DNA of 44,023 nucleotides from Flavobacteriales bacterium (lineage in GTDB: Bacteria; Bacteroidota; Bacteroidia; Flavobacteriales_G; Salibacteraceae), in NCBI GenBank assembly GCA_018609045.1, contig JABAYK010000001.1, positions 10,655 through 54,677 on the forward strand, read 5' to 3'. Under the pieces are notes generated by a model. It worked only from the letters and a program-made list of their open reading frames with translations, had not been told where the DNA came from and made no database searches. Position 1 is the first letter of the stretch. The number at the start of each line of letters is the position of its first letter. The position numbers were made by a program, and so were the translations under genes. Positions 16,096 to 23,923 of the stretch are shown in pieces.

Positions 16096-16933
16096 GCAGT
16101 AACTTATTTAAAGTTTCGTTTAACGATTTAGATGTTTTGTTAAAATATCTTTTGTTTCTGTAAGCTTTTGCCCAAGCAATTCCTTGAATTACATTGGTAA
16201 AAAATACTTCGTCAGCCTGCAAAAGCAAATCAGGATTTATGGCACCTTCTTTTATTTGCAATCCTTTAAAGTTTGCTAGTTTAATTATTTGTTTTCTCAT
16301 TACCCCATTTAAACAACCTTGCTTAAGCGATGGCGTAATTATGCTTTCACCAAAAACCATAAAAACATTGCTCGATATTCCTTCAGATAAAAAACCTTTG
16401 TCGTTTAAAATCAAGCACTCTTCAACCTTCTTTTTGTTTTTAAATAAACCTGCTTTAACGTAAAGTAAAGCATTGGCAGATTTAATATTTGCAAAAGGAT
16501 TTATGGGTTTTAAAATTTCTTGGTAAATATCTAATAACATTCCCTCGTTGCTATAAGGGTAAAAATTAAAGGCAAAAGATTCAACCTCAACTAACCAATT
16601 AATATTGTTATTGGTAGGGCTGTAAAAACCTCCTTCTTGCCTCCAAAAATGCAACCTTATTCTTCCTCCCTTATTAATATTATTGAGTGAAATAAGATGA
16701 TTTAAATGATCTAATAATTGACTTTTTGAAAACCTAAAATTTGAAAGTTCAAGAACCTTAAACCCATCTTGTAACCTATCGAAATGGTCGTTAAAAAAGC
16801 AAATTTTTCCTTCTACAATTCTAATAGTTTCAAATAATCCATCGCCATATCTAAAAGACCTATTGCGAGAATTAAGCGGAATTTTTCCCGCTTCAATTAT
16901 TTCACCATTATATGAATTATAGTAACTAGACAA
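16064..16933 (-). CDS. Aminotransferase class IV (branched-chain aminotransferase / aminodeoxychorismate lyase type)
   Basis: A 289-residue fold-type-IV PLP enzyme. Seen: RSFRYGDGLFETIR (the conserved opening), FDRLQDG, IKSANALLYVKA with the PLP-binding lysine region, LSEGISSNVF (the Glu that contacts PLP), and TPSLKQGCLNGVMR. This set fits 4-amino-4-deoxychorismate lyase (PabC) or related aminotransferases; subfamily cannot be settled from sequence alone. The start is TTG at 16933, two bases after the rhomboid stop, so coupling is likely. Confidence 0.7.
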   Translation of the reverse strand: MSSYYNSYNGEIIEAGKIPLNSRNRSFRYGDGLFETIRIVEGKICFFNDHFDRLQDGFKVLELSNFRFSKSQLLDHLNHLISLNNINKGGRIRLHFWRQEGGFYSPTNNNINWLVEVESFAFNFYPYSNEGMLLDIYQEILKPINPFANIKSANALLYVKAGLFKNKKKVEECLILNDKGFLSEGISSNVFMVFGESIITPSLKQGCLNGVMRKQIIKLANFKGLQIKEGAINPDLLLQADEVFFTNVIQGIAWAKAYRNKRYFNKTSKSLNETLNKLLLNSLLDLREN

Positions 16934-16935
16934 AC

Positions 16936-17544
16936 CTAAAATACTTGATTAAAAAAATTGATAATTAAACTAGGTTCCAAAATTAAGGTAAATACAACCC
17001 CAAAAATGGCACCTACATAATGTGCATCATGAGCAATGTGATCATTGCTATTTTTAGCTGAGTAAATTTCGTAGACTAAATAGAGAATTCCAAATATCCA
17101 AGCAGGTATTCCAATAGGAATAAATAACAATCTCAACTTGGTCATTGGCATAAACATAATAGAAGAAAACAATATTGCTGAAACAGCTCCCGATGCTCCT
17201 ACTGCATTATAAGAAGGGTTATTTTGGTGCTTTTGAATTGAAGGCAAAGCAGAAAAAAGAATTCCTCCTAAATACAACATCACATAAAAAAGTAAACCTT
17301 TTACTCCAAAAAATCTAATAAATAACTTTTCTACAGTTGGGCCAAAATTCCATAGCACAAACATATTAACGAAAAGGTGCATAAAATCGGCATGGATTAA
17401 AGCATGGGTAATTACTCTATACCATTGCTTGTTATGCACCATAGAATAAGGATTTAACTCATACCGATAAAGTAATTCTCTTTTGTTAAAAGCCATTAAA
17501 GAGAAAATTACAGATGCAGCAATTATTAAAAGGGTAATGCTCAT
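16936..17544 (-). CDS. Rhomboid family intramembrane serine protease
   Basis: A 202-residue membrane protein with about six helices. Active-site features: the GxSG serine loop NAVGASGAVSA (Ser at about 118) and the C-terminal HDAHYVGAIFG, whose second His (about 175) precedes the GxxxG turn, giving the Ser-His dyad. An earlier HALIHADFMHLFVNM forms the first conserved His-rich segment. Start is an ATG four bases after a -7 promoter box. It shares an operon with the aminotransferase IV gene. Substrates cannot be inferred. Confidence 0.85.
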   Translation of the reverse strand: MSITLLIIAASVIFSLMAFNKRELLYRYELNPYSMVHNKQWYRVITHALIHADFMHLFVNMFVLWNFGPTVEKLFIRFFGVKGLLFYVMLYLGGILFSALPSIQKHQNNPSYNAVGASGAVSAILFSSIMFMPMTKLRLLFIPIGIPAWIFGILYLVYEIYSAKNSNDHIAHDAHYVGAIFGVVFTLILEPSLIINFFNQVF

Positions 17545-17548
17545 GTTG

Positions 17549-17556
17549 CAAATGTA
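17549..17556 (-). promoter_or_regulatory. -7 element of the rhomboid operon, very close to the start codon
   Basis: The reverse strand reads TACATTTG, followed by CAAC and ATG, so the box's final G is five bases from the A of the start codon. A transcript starting at the usual distance would begin at or within a base or two of the ATG. Confidence 0.55.
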
Positions 17557-17647
17557 GCTTTAAGAATTATTGAACTAAAAAAAATAAGTGACAGAAAGCA
17601 CCAAAAACAAACCCAATTTATTTTTACATTTACAAAAATTGAAAATC

Positions 17648-17896
17648 ATGAAAAAATTATTTGGAGTTTTATTAATTGCCTTTTTTACGTTAAGTGTTTC
17701 AACCACTTATGCAATAGATTACAAATCGACATTTGGTATAGAAGTAAAAGAAGGTGACGACAAAAAGAAAAAGAAAAAAGGTGAAGCTGAAAAAACTGAA
17801 GCTAAAACAGAAGTAAAATCTTGCTCACCTCAGGCAGGTAAATCTTGCTGCTCACATGGAGCTGCAACAAAACCAGAACCTAAAAAAGAATTATAA
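17648..17896 (+). CDS. Small secreted Lys- and Cys-rich protein of unknown function
   Basis: An 82-residue protein: a signal peptide of about 22 residues (KKLFGVLLIAFFTLSVSTTYA), a Lys/Glu-rich linker (DDKKKKKKGEAEKTEAKTE), and a short C-terminal part with three cysteines in CSPQAGKSCCSHGA plus a His. The Cys/His cluster could bind a metal, which is a guess. I do not recognise the family. The ATG at 17648 is chosen because it directly opens the signal peptide; an upstream start at 17588 is not needed. A bidirectional terminator follows. Confidence 0.6.
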   Translation: MKKLFGVLLIAFFTLSVSTTYAIDYKSTFGIEVKEGDDKKKKKKGEAEKTEAKTEVKSCSPQAGKSCCSHGAATKPEPKKEL

Positions 17897-17903
17897 AAAA
17901 GAG

Positions 17904-17930
17904 TCCCCGCAATAGCGGGGATTTTTTTTT
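17904..17930. terminator. Bidirectional terminator between the small secreted protein and the SDR gene
   Basis: TCCCCGC (17904-17910) and GCGGGGA (17915-17921) make a 7-bp stem with loop AATA. A T run follows on the plus strand and CTCTTTTTT follows on the minus strand, so it can serve both converging genes. Confidence 0.8.
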
Positions 17931-18609
17931 ACCAATTTATTGGAGTCCTATTTCTAAAAAATAAACCTGTTTCAATTTTCTCTTCCAAAGCCAAAAAAAC
18001 AGCTGTATCAGCTCCTTGAGAAACCGGATTTGGAGCTTCACTCCCACCCATATCTGTTTTTACCCATCCCGGACACATCGCATTTACCTTAATGCCATAA
18101 CCTTTTAGCTCATTTGCTAATAAAATAGTTTGGGCATTTAAACCTGCTTTAGACAATCTATAACCGGCATAGCCACTTGTTAGACTAGCCAACTCTCCCA
18201 TTCCACTGCTAATGTTTATTATTCTGCCCTCTATTGCCTTTTTTAGCATGGGTAAAAAATATTTATTAACCCGCATTGGGCCAAAAAAATTGGTTTCAAA
18301 AATTTGCTTTACCTCTTCAATATCAACATCATCTAAATCTGAGTTTCCAACTCCAATACCTGCGTTGTTTATTACAACGTCTAATTTCGAAAATTTTACT
18401 TGGAGCTTTTTGGCTGCTTCTGCAACACTTTCTTCATTATTTACATCTAATACTTGAAGAAAAATATTATTGGTTTCTTGGGGAAAAGCACTTTTTAATT
18501 TTCCTAAATCTCTTCCACAAGCGATAACAAAATGTCCCAAACTCAATAATTGTTGACAAATTTCTTTGCCAATTCCTCTATTTGCTCCTGTAACCAAAAC
18601 TTTTTTCAT
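17929..18609 (-). CDS. SDR family NAD(P)-dependent oxidoreductase
   Basis: A 226-residue classical short-chain dehydrogenase/reductase. Seen: TGANRGIGKE (TGxxxGIG cofactor loop, near residue 7), the NNAG-type strand INNAGIGVG, the catalytic Ser segment NISSGMG, and the YRLSK active-site Tyr/Lys (YxxxK). PGWVKTDMGG follows, typical of this branch. Carbonyl reduction using NADPH is the expected chemistry but the substrate is open. The gene ends at the shared terminator and diverges from the 72-residue membrane-protein gene. Confidence 0.85.
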   Translation of the reverse strand: MKKVLVTGANRGIGKEICQQLLSLGHFVIACGRDLGKLKSAFPQETNNIFLQVLDVNNEESVAEAAKKLQVKFSKLDVVINNAGIGVGNSDLDDVDIEEVKQIFETNFFGPMRVNKYFLPMLKKAIEGRIINISSGMGELASLTSGYAGYRLSKAGLNAQTILLANELKGYGIKVNAMCPGWVKTDMGGSEAPNPVSQGADTAVFLALEEKIETGLFFRNRTPINW

Positions 18610-18660
18610 CTTAAAAGGTTGAATTAAATAATTATTTCAATAATCAATTTTCTTAAAAGT

Positions 18661-18668
18661 TAAATTTG
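18661..18668 (+). promoter_or_regulatory. -7 element immediately before the 72-residue gene
   Basis: TAAATTTG matches TAnnTTTG; four bases (CGGC) separate it from the ATG at 18673. A normally positioned transcription start would fall on or next to the start codon. Confidence 0.5.
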
Positions 18669-18672
18669 CGGC

Positions 18673-18891
18673 ATGCAACAAAACACCTCTGGTTTTGCAA
18701 AATTTAGATCAGCTATTACGCCTAAATTTATGAAACCATATGCTAAAATTTGGAGAGAGGAAGGCTTTAAGGTTTTAATCAAAAAAGCTGGTTGGAAAGT
18801 TGTTGCACTTATCATTGTGTTTTATTTAGTTAGAGATAGCATTATTTACCTCCTTCTTCCTTATCTAATTGCCAAAGGAATTTTTCAATAA
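18673..18891 (+). CDS. Small membrane protein of unknown function (72 aa)
   Basis: A 72-residue protein with a basic N-terminal half (KFRSAITPKFMKPYAKIWREEG) and one hydrophobic helix near residues 43-60 (VVALIIVFYLVRDS) followed by a second, shorter one (IIYLLLPYLIA). I do not recognise it. The helix content and the promoter box just before the ATG support a real gene; no enzyme motif is seen. It is followed by the YciO-like gene at a 68-base gap. Confidence 0.6.
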   Translation: MQQNTSGFAKFRSAITPKFMKPYAKIWREEGFKVLIKKAGWKVVALIIVFYLVRDSIIYLLLPYLIAKGIFQ

Positions 18892-18959
18892 ACTTCCCAT
18901 ATTTCAGAATTTTTAAAGAATAAGAATTAATTTTAGCCTTCTTCAAAAATACTTGAAAA

Positions 18960-19583
18960 ATGGCTGAACTAATTAAAATTTACCCAGAAAACCCTAATGA
19001 AAAACAAATTAGAAAAGTTGTTGATTGCTTAAAAAGTGGTTGTGTTATTATTTACCCTACAGATACGGTTTATGGCTTAGGTTGCGATTTAAAAAACAGC
19101 AAAGCAGTAGAAAAATTAGCAAGAATTAAAGGTATTAAAGCCGATAAAGCAAACTTCTCGCTAATATGTTATGATTTAAGCCATATTAGTGATTATGCAA
19201 AAATTGGCAACCCAACTTTTAAACTCATGAAAAAAACTTTGCCAGGACCTTTTACATTTATTCTTGAAGCAAGCAGCAATATCCCAAAAATGTTTAATGG
19301 AAAAAAGAAAGAAATTGGGATAAGAATACCGAATAACAATATTGCTCGCGAAATTGTAAAGGAATTAGGAAACCCACTTGTAAATACTTCTACTTACGAT
19401 GATGATGAAATAATTGAATACACTACAGACCCAGAACTCATCAAAGAAAAATACGATGATCTTGTGGATATTGTTATTGACGGAGGAATTGGAAATAACG
19501 AAGCCTCCACAATTGTAAATTGTTTGGGAGATGAACCCGAAGTTGTAAGAGAGGGTTTGGGCGATATTTACCAATACATGTAA
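18960..19583 (+). CDS. yciO: YciO-type member of the L-threonylcarbamoyladenylate synthase (Sua5/YrdC) family
   Basis: A 207-residue YrdC-fold protein. Seen: VIIYPTDTVYGLGCDL (the YrdC opening), LARIKGIKADKANFSLIC and LMKKTLPGPFTFILEA, which resemble E. coli YciO more than TsaC/Sua5; the end VVREGLGDI fits the family. TsaC-type enzymes make threonylcarbamoyl-AMP for tRNA t6A37, while YciO itself is a family member with much weaker activity. I therefore call this YciO-like and would not assume it is the main t6A enzyme. No Sua5 C-terminal domain is present. Confidence 0.78.
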   Translation: MAELIKIYPENPNEKQIRKVVDCLKSGCVIIYPTDTVYGLGCDLKNSKAVEKLARIKGIKADKANFSLICYDLSHISDYAKIGNPTFKLMKKTLPGPFTFILEASSNIPKMFNGKKKEIGIRIPNNNIAREIVKELGNPLVNTSTYDDDEIIEYTTDPELIKEKYDDLVDIVIDGGIGNNEASTIVNCLGDEPEVVREGLGDIYQYM

Positions 19584-19650
19584 ACAACTTTTTTCATCAA
19601 TTCAAAATAGTGAGATTTTTGAGGCTACTTTAGTCTAAAATTAATTTCCA

Positions 19651-20931
19651 TTGGTACTTAATTACATATTTGTAGGCTTTTTTATTTTGGCTTTTGTAGT
19701 AGCAATACTGCGCACCATTGGCTATTACTTTAGAGATTTCTTTCAAGAAACAATTCACATAACATTTACAGATGCCGATTTAAATGTGTTTCCAAATATG
19801 GTACAGTCTACATTTGATATGGCCGAAACATCTTTAAGTATAGTTATTTACCTAATTGGTGTAATGACACTTTGGTTAGGCATTATGAAAATTGGCGAAA
19901 ATGCAGGAGCCATCGAAAAGCTATCAAAATGGGTTTCTCCATTCTTTCAAAAACTATTTCCTGAAATTCCAAAAAACCACCCTGCTTCTGGTTCCATTAT
20001 CATGAATTTTTCGGCAAATATGCTTGGGCTAGATAATGCTGCTACGCCTTTAGGGTTAAAAGCAATGGATCAATTGCAAAGTATTAACACTACTAAAGAT
20101 ACCGCGAGCAATGCCCAAATTATGTTTTTGGTTTTAAATACTTCGGGCTTAACCTTAATTCCAATTAGTGTTTTGGCATTGAGAGGAGCTGCAGGCTCTG
20201 CAAATCCATCAGATGTTTTTATTCCGATTTTGTTAGCCACTTTTTTCGCCACTTTGGGTGGATTGATGGTGACTGCTCTATTCCAAAAAATTAATCTTTT
20301 TAATAAAACTATCCTAAAATGGCTGGGTTCTCTAACCTTAATCATAATTGGTTTCATTTATTTCTTGATGCAATTGCCCCAAAACGAGGTAGAAAAAATT
20401 TCAAGGTTTTCAGGGAATTTTGTTCTCTTTTCAGTAATAATTGCTTTTCTAATTTTAGGCTTGAAACGTAAAATAAATATTTACGAAAGTTTTATTGAAG
20501 GAGCCAAAGATGGCTTTCAGGTTGGGGTTAAAATTATTCCATACCTAGTAGCAATGTTGGTTGCTATTGGGGTTTTTAGAGCCTCAGGCGCATTAGAATT
20601 ATTAACAGGTGGCATTAAATATTTGGTAAGTGGACTTGGTTTTGGAACTTCTTTTGTTGACGCGCTTCCAACTGCCTTTATGAAACCGTTAAGTGGCTCT
20701 GGCGCACGAGCCATGATGGTTGAAACCATGAATACCTTTGGCGCCGACTCTTTTGCAGGAAGGCTTTCTGCAATTTTTCAAGGTTCTACCGAAACTACGT
20801 TTTACACCATAGCCGTTTATTACGGAGCTGTTAATATTAAAAAAACCAGATACACTGCCTCTGCAGGTTTAATAGCAGATGGAATTGGTATTATTTCAGC
20901 CATTTTTATTGCTTACCTATTTTTTAATTGA
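19651..20931 (+). CDS. Nucleoside recognition domain (SpmA/SpmB-like) membrane protein
   Basis: A 426-residue membrane protein with two copies of the nucleoside-recognition (Gate) domain, resembling SpmA and SpmB fused. Landmarks: NMLGLDNAATPLGLKAMDQL in the first half and GVFRASGALELL followed by LPTAFMKPLSGSGARAMM in the second. Many hydrophobic helices are visible. SpmA and SpmB act in spore dehydration in Bacillus; in this non-sporing phylum the role is open, with transport proposed. The start is TTG at 19651; no ATG lies before the first helix. Confidence 0.8.
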   Translation: MVLNYIFVGFFILAFVVAILRTIGYYFRDFFQETIHITFTDADLNVFPNMVQSTFDMAETSLSIVIYLIGVMTLWLGIMKIGENAGAIEKLSKWVSPFFQKLFPEIPKNHPASGSIIMNFSANMLGLDNAATPLGLKAMDQLQSINTTKDTASNAQIMFLVLNTSGLTLIPISVLALRGAAGSANPSDVFIPILLATFFATLGGLMVTALFQKINLFNKTILKWLGSLTLIIIGFIYFLMQLPQNEVEKISRFSGNFVLFSVIIAFLILGLKRKINIYESFIEGAKDGFQVGVKIIPYLVAMLVAIGVFRASGALELLTGGIKYLVSGLGFGTSFVDALPTAFMKPLSGSGARAMMVETMNTFGADSFAGRLSAIFQGSTETTFYTIAVYYGAVNIKKTRYTASAGLIADGIGIISAIFIAYLFFN

Positions 20932-20981
20932 CCCTATTTCAGAGGATTACAATAAAATTTGTTTTTTTATTGAATTTAAAA

Positions 20982-21011
20982 TTTGAAGTCTAACCAATGT
21001 TGCTACTTTTG
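20982..21011 (+). promoter_or_regulatory. Promoter of the SRP RNA gene
   Basis: TTTG at 20982-20985 and TACTTTTG at 21004-21011, 18 bases apart, match the -33 and -7 elements. The RNA's first paired base, at 21016, lies at the expected start distance. Confidence 0.72.
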
Positions 21012-21015
21012 CAGC

Positions 21016-21113
21016 GGGTAAGTCTTGTACGGCCAGCTCCCGAAGAACTCCCCCAGGTCAGGAATGAAGCAAGGGTATTTGGTTGTAGCGGCGCGATGCA
21101 AGTAGCTTACCCA
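21016..21113 (+). ncRNA. ffs: Bacterial small signal recognition particle RNA (4.5S type)
   Basis: The ends pair: GGGTAAG (21016-21022) with CTTACCC (21106-21112). The apical helix 8 carries the strongly conserved CCAGGTCAGGAATGAAGCA (21053-21071), where FtsY-binding protein Ffh docks. Length of about 98 nt fits the Bacteroidota short SRP RNA without the Alu domain. A strong promoter sits at 20982-21011, and T-rich sequence (21114-21127) follows as a terminator-like end. With Ffh it targets membrane and secreted proteins to the Sec translocon. Confidence 0.88.
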
Positions 21114-21163
21114 TTTTTTATTTTTTAAGGTTAATTTTATATTTTTAACCGCAACTTTAACGA

Positions 21164-21781
21164 ATGAAAAAACTCCTTGCAGTAGTTGCTTTCCTTTTTT
21201 ACATCCTCTCAAATATTGCTGCGCAAAAAAACCTCAACAAGCTCAAAAGTTTTATGATAGGCTCGTTTAATAGCCAAGAACAAGCCGAGCAAGACACAAA
21301 CTATTACAACATTTCTTTACACATGTATGAAATTTGGCCTGAGAAATCTACGCCAAAAGATTTTTGGCTGTATGTTGAGCAAGCAGTTGCTAAAATTCAA
21401 GATAGGCCATATCGTCAAAGAATTTACCATGTTATTGAAATTGATAAAACACACTTTACGAGTGAAATTTACGAGTTGCCAAATCCAAAAGAATGGGTTT
21501 TAACTTGGAAGGAGCCTGAAAAATTTTTGTCGTTAAAAATCTCAGACTTAACAGAACTAAAAGGTTGCGGTGTTAACCTAACCTATAAAAAAAATCAGTT
21601 TTTTGGATCTACCAATAAAGAAAATTGCCTCAATAATTTTAGAGGAGCAAGCTATGCTACCTCTGAAGTTACAGTTTCGAAGAAAGCTATGAATTCTTGG
21701 GACAGAGGTTATAATGGGGAAAATGTTCAAATTTGGGGTGCAGAAAAAGGACCCTACGTATTCAAAAAATTAAAGCAGTGA
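21164..21781 (+). CDS. CpcT/CpeT-family protein (bilin-lyase fold), secreted
   Basis: A 205-residue protein with a signal peptide (KKLLAVVAFLFYILSNIAAQ) followed by the CpeT domain: FWLYVEQAVAKIQDRPYRQR, LKGCGVNLTY, and the late block NSWDRGYNGENVQIWGAEKGPY. All match landmark positions of cyanobacterial CpcT/CpeT, which attach phycobilins to phycobiliproteins. A non-photosynthetic bacterium has no phycobiliproteins, so the ligand is unknown; a tetrapyrrole or other hydrophobic ligand is only a possibility. Its TGA overlaps the GTG start of the kinase by four bases (GTGA), implying coupling. Confidence 0.83.
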   Translation: MKKLLAVVAFLFYILSNIAAQKNLNKLKSFMIGSFNSQEQAEQDTNYYNISLHMYEIWPEKSTPKDFWLYVEQAVAKIQDRPYRQRIYHVIEIDKTHFTSEIYELPNPKEWVLTWKEPEKFLSLKISDLTELKGCGVNLTYKKNQFFGSTNKENCLNNFRGASYATSEVTVSKKAMNSWDRGYNGENVQIWGAEKGPYVFKKLKQ

Positions 21782-22419
21782 ATAAACCTTACATCATCGG
21801 CATTTCTGGTGGAAGCGGATCTGGAAAAACTACATTTATCAAGCAATTAAACCAAAAAGTAGGAATTGAAAATGTTGCCGTTGTTTCGCAAGACAACTAT
21901 TACCTTCCAAAAGAAAAACAAAAAAAAGATAGCAAAGGCTGGTTTAATTTTGATTTGCCTACAGCAATTGATCGCGAAGTGTTTTTTAAAGACATGCAAA
22001 AATTGATGAATAACATACCAATTCATCACCAAGAATATACCTTTAACAACAAAAAAAAGTTTGCCGGAGTAATTGAAATTACACCTAAACCAATTTTGGT
22101 TATGGAAGGGTTGTTTATTTTCCACTTCAGAGAAATTTGGGACCTTTTAGACCTAACTGTTTTTTTGCATGCCGATGATCAAAAAAAGCTTTTAAGACGT
22201 TTAAAAAGAGATTCTGACGAAAGAGGATATCCTGAAAAAGATGTAAAATATCAATGGCGAAATCACGTAAAACCTTGCTACCAAAAATATTTAAAACCTT
22301 ACAGAAGCGAGGCTGATTTGGTAATAAACAACAACCGAAACTTCGATGCTGGTCTTGAAGTTTTAGCATCGCATTTAAAAAATGTTTTAGCGGTTAAAAA
22401 CTCTTTAACCTTAGCCTAA
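21778..22419 (+). CDS. udk: Uridine kinase
   Basis: Phosphorylates uridine and cytidine in pyrimidine salvage. The P-loop is GISGGSGSGKTTF at residues 7-19. VVSQDNYYLP (substrate-binding), FDLPTAIDRE and KPILVMEGLFIFHF match the family. 213 residues is the usual length. The GTG start at 21778 overlaps the upstream CpeT stop by four bases. An upstream in-frame TTG at 21733 would extend it through CpeT coding sequence with no family-like residues, so I reject it. Confidence 0.9.
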   Translation: MNKPYIIGISGGSGSGKTTFIKQLNQKVGIENVAVVSQDNYYLPKEKQKKDSKGWFNFDLPTAIDREVFFKDMQKLMNNIPIHHQEYTFNNKKKFAGVIEITPKPILVMEGLFIFHFREIWDLLDLTVFLHADDQKKLLRRLKRDSDERGYPEKDVKYQWRNHVKPCYQKYLKPYRSEADLVINNNRNFDAGLEVLASHLKNVLAVKNSLTLA

Positions 22420-22448
22420 AATATTAACCATCAATACCCTTATAAATA

Positions 22449-22456
22449 TACCTTTG
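22449..22456 (+). promoter_or_regulatory. Putative -7 element of the transaldolase gene
   Basis: TACCTTTG matches TAnnTTTG, 14 bases before the ATG at 22470. I see no good TTG at the -33 distance. The implied leader is under 10 bases. Confidence 0.4.
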
Positions 22457-22469
22457 CAAAAAAAAATAT

Positions 22470-23126
22470 ATGAAGTTTTTTATTGATACAGCGAACTTAA
22501 AAGAGATAAAAGAAGCCCATGATTTAGGCGTTTTAGATGGTGTTACTACTAACCCTTCATTAATGGCAAAAGAAGGTATTACAGGACACGATAAAATTAT
22601 GCAACACTACGTTGACATTTGCAATATTGTTGATGGACCAGTTAGTGCAGAAGTTATTTCTACAGATTTTGAAGGAATGGTTAGAGAGGGAGAAGCCTTG
22701 GCCGAACTTCATGAAAATATTGTGGTTAAAATACCAATGATTAAAGATGGGGTTAAAGCTTTAAAATATTTTGCCGAAAGAGATATTAAAACAAATTGCA
22801 CTTTGATTTTTTCTGCAGGTCAAGCACTATTAGCCGCTAAAGCAGGAGCTACTTATGTTTCTCCTTTTGTTGGTAGACTTGATGATATTTCTACTGATGG
22901 CATAGATTTAATTGACCAAATTAGAGCTATTTACGACAATTACTTTTTCGAAACTCAAATTTTGGCTGCTTCTGTAAGGCATCCAATGCATATTATACAA
23001 TGTGCCGAAATTGGTGCAGATGTTATGACAGGACCTTTAAAAAGTATTTTGGCTTTGCTAAACCACCCTTTAACAGATTCTGGTTTGGCTCAGTTTTTAG
23101 CCGACTACCAAAAAGGAAATAAATAA
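22470..23126 (+). CDS. Transaldolase / fructose-6-phosphate aldolase family protein
   Basis: A 218-residue class I aldolase of the small transaldolase family. Seen: [29 protein letters not shown], the Schiff-base lysine in [36 protein letters not shown] and the C-terminal GADVMTGP. It transfers a dihydroxyacetone unit in the non-oxidative pentose phosphate pathway; members of this subfamily were named both Tal and Fsa, and activity needs testing to separate them. Full length. It has its own promoter-like box upstream. Confidence 0.9.
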   Translation: MKFFIDTANLKEIKEAHDLGVLDGVTTNPSLMAKEGITGHDKIMQHYVDICNIVDGPVSAEVISTDFEGMVREGEALAELHENIVVKIPMIKDGVKALKYFAERDIKTNCTLIFSAGQALLAAKAGATYVSPFVGRLDDISTDGIDLIDQIRAIYDNYFFETQILAASVRHPMHIIQCAEIGADVMTGPLKSILALLNHPLTDSGLAQFLADYQKGNK

Positions 23127-23167
23127 TTTCTTTTTGATTATATTTTTTGAAATATATTAAATAGGAT

Positions 23168-23923
23168 ATGGAACTAATTTGGCTTCCTATCCTATTTTTT
23201 TTTGTGGCACTTTTCTACAGCTCTGTTGGCTTTGGAGGAGGATCAAGCTATTTGGCAATTTTAAGTATTGTACTTTCTGAGTTTTTCGAAATTAGAAGTT
23301 TGGCGCTAGTACTCAATCTTACTGTTGTAAGCATTGGAACATTCAATTTTTACCGAAAAAAATTAATTGAAATAAAAGAAATTTGGCCATTTATTGTCTT
23401 TAGTTTTCCTATTGCTTTTTTTGGAGCTTTATTAAAACTTAAAGAATCTACCTTTTTTGTTTTATTAGGAGGAGCTTTAGTTACATCAGGAATATTTATG
23501 CTGATTCAAGTTATTCAACGAAAGTTTACAAACACAAAATTGAATCTGCCTAAAAAGGGATTTTTAGGTTCTGCAATTGGTTTTTTATCGGGAATTACAG
23601 GAATTGGAGGTGGTATTTTTCTTTCACCTACATTAAACTTAATAGGTTGGAAAACTCCACGAACTGTTGCCTCTTTGGCATCAGTTTTTATTTTGGTGAA
23701 TTCTGCTGCAGGATTGGGAGGCCTAATTATTTCAAATACTTTTTTATTTAATTGGAATTTTGCATTTCCATTAATTGGTGCTGTAGTTATAGGAGGAACA
23801 TTAGGTTCTTATCTTACCAATTCTAAATTTAACATTAATAGTATTAGAATACTTACTGCAATACTGGTAACTTATGTGGGTTTAAGGTTGATTTTGTTAC
23901 ACTCTTTTGGTGTAAAAATTTAA
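23168..23923 (+). CDS. TauE/SafE family sulfite/organosulfonate exporter
   Basis: A 251-residue membrane protein with about eight helices. Two family glycine motifs appear: SSVGFGGGSSYL and SGITGIGGGIFLSPTLNLIGW, the latter marking the second half of the duplicated fold. TauE/SafE proteins export sulfite, sulfoacetate and similar anions, though many homologs are uncharacterised. It ends four bases inside moeB's convergent stop region. A link to the Moco genes (sulfite export beside a molybdoenzyme pathway) is possible but unproven. Confidence 0.8.
   Translation: MELIWLPILFFFVALFYSSVGFGGGSSYLAILSIVLSEFFEIRSLALVLNLTVVSIGTFNFYRKKLIEIKEIWPFIVFSFPIAFFGALLKLKESTFFVLLGGALVTSGIFMLIQVIQRKFTNTKLNLPKKGFLGSAIGFLSGITGIGGGIFLSPTLNLIGWKTPRTVASLASVFILVNSAAGLGGLIISNTFLFNWNFAFPLIGAVVIGGTLGSYLTNSKFNINSIRILTAILVTYVGLRLILLHSFGVKI

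Noticed and set aside
21733..21777. 15-residue extension of uridine kinase from a TTG at 21733
   Set aside because: It runs in CpeT coding sequence and is not family-like; the GTG at 21778 fits a coupled start.
23140..23167. Promoter-like TATTTTTTG before the TauE gene
   Set aside because: It has one base too many for the TAnnTTTG form and lacks a -33 element.
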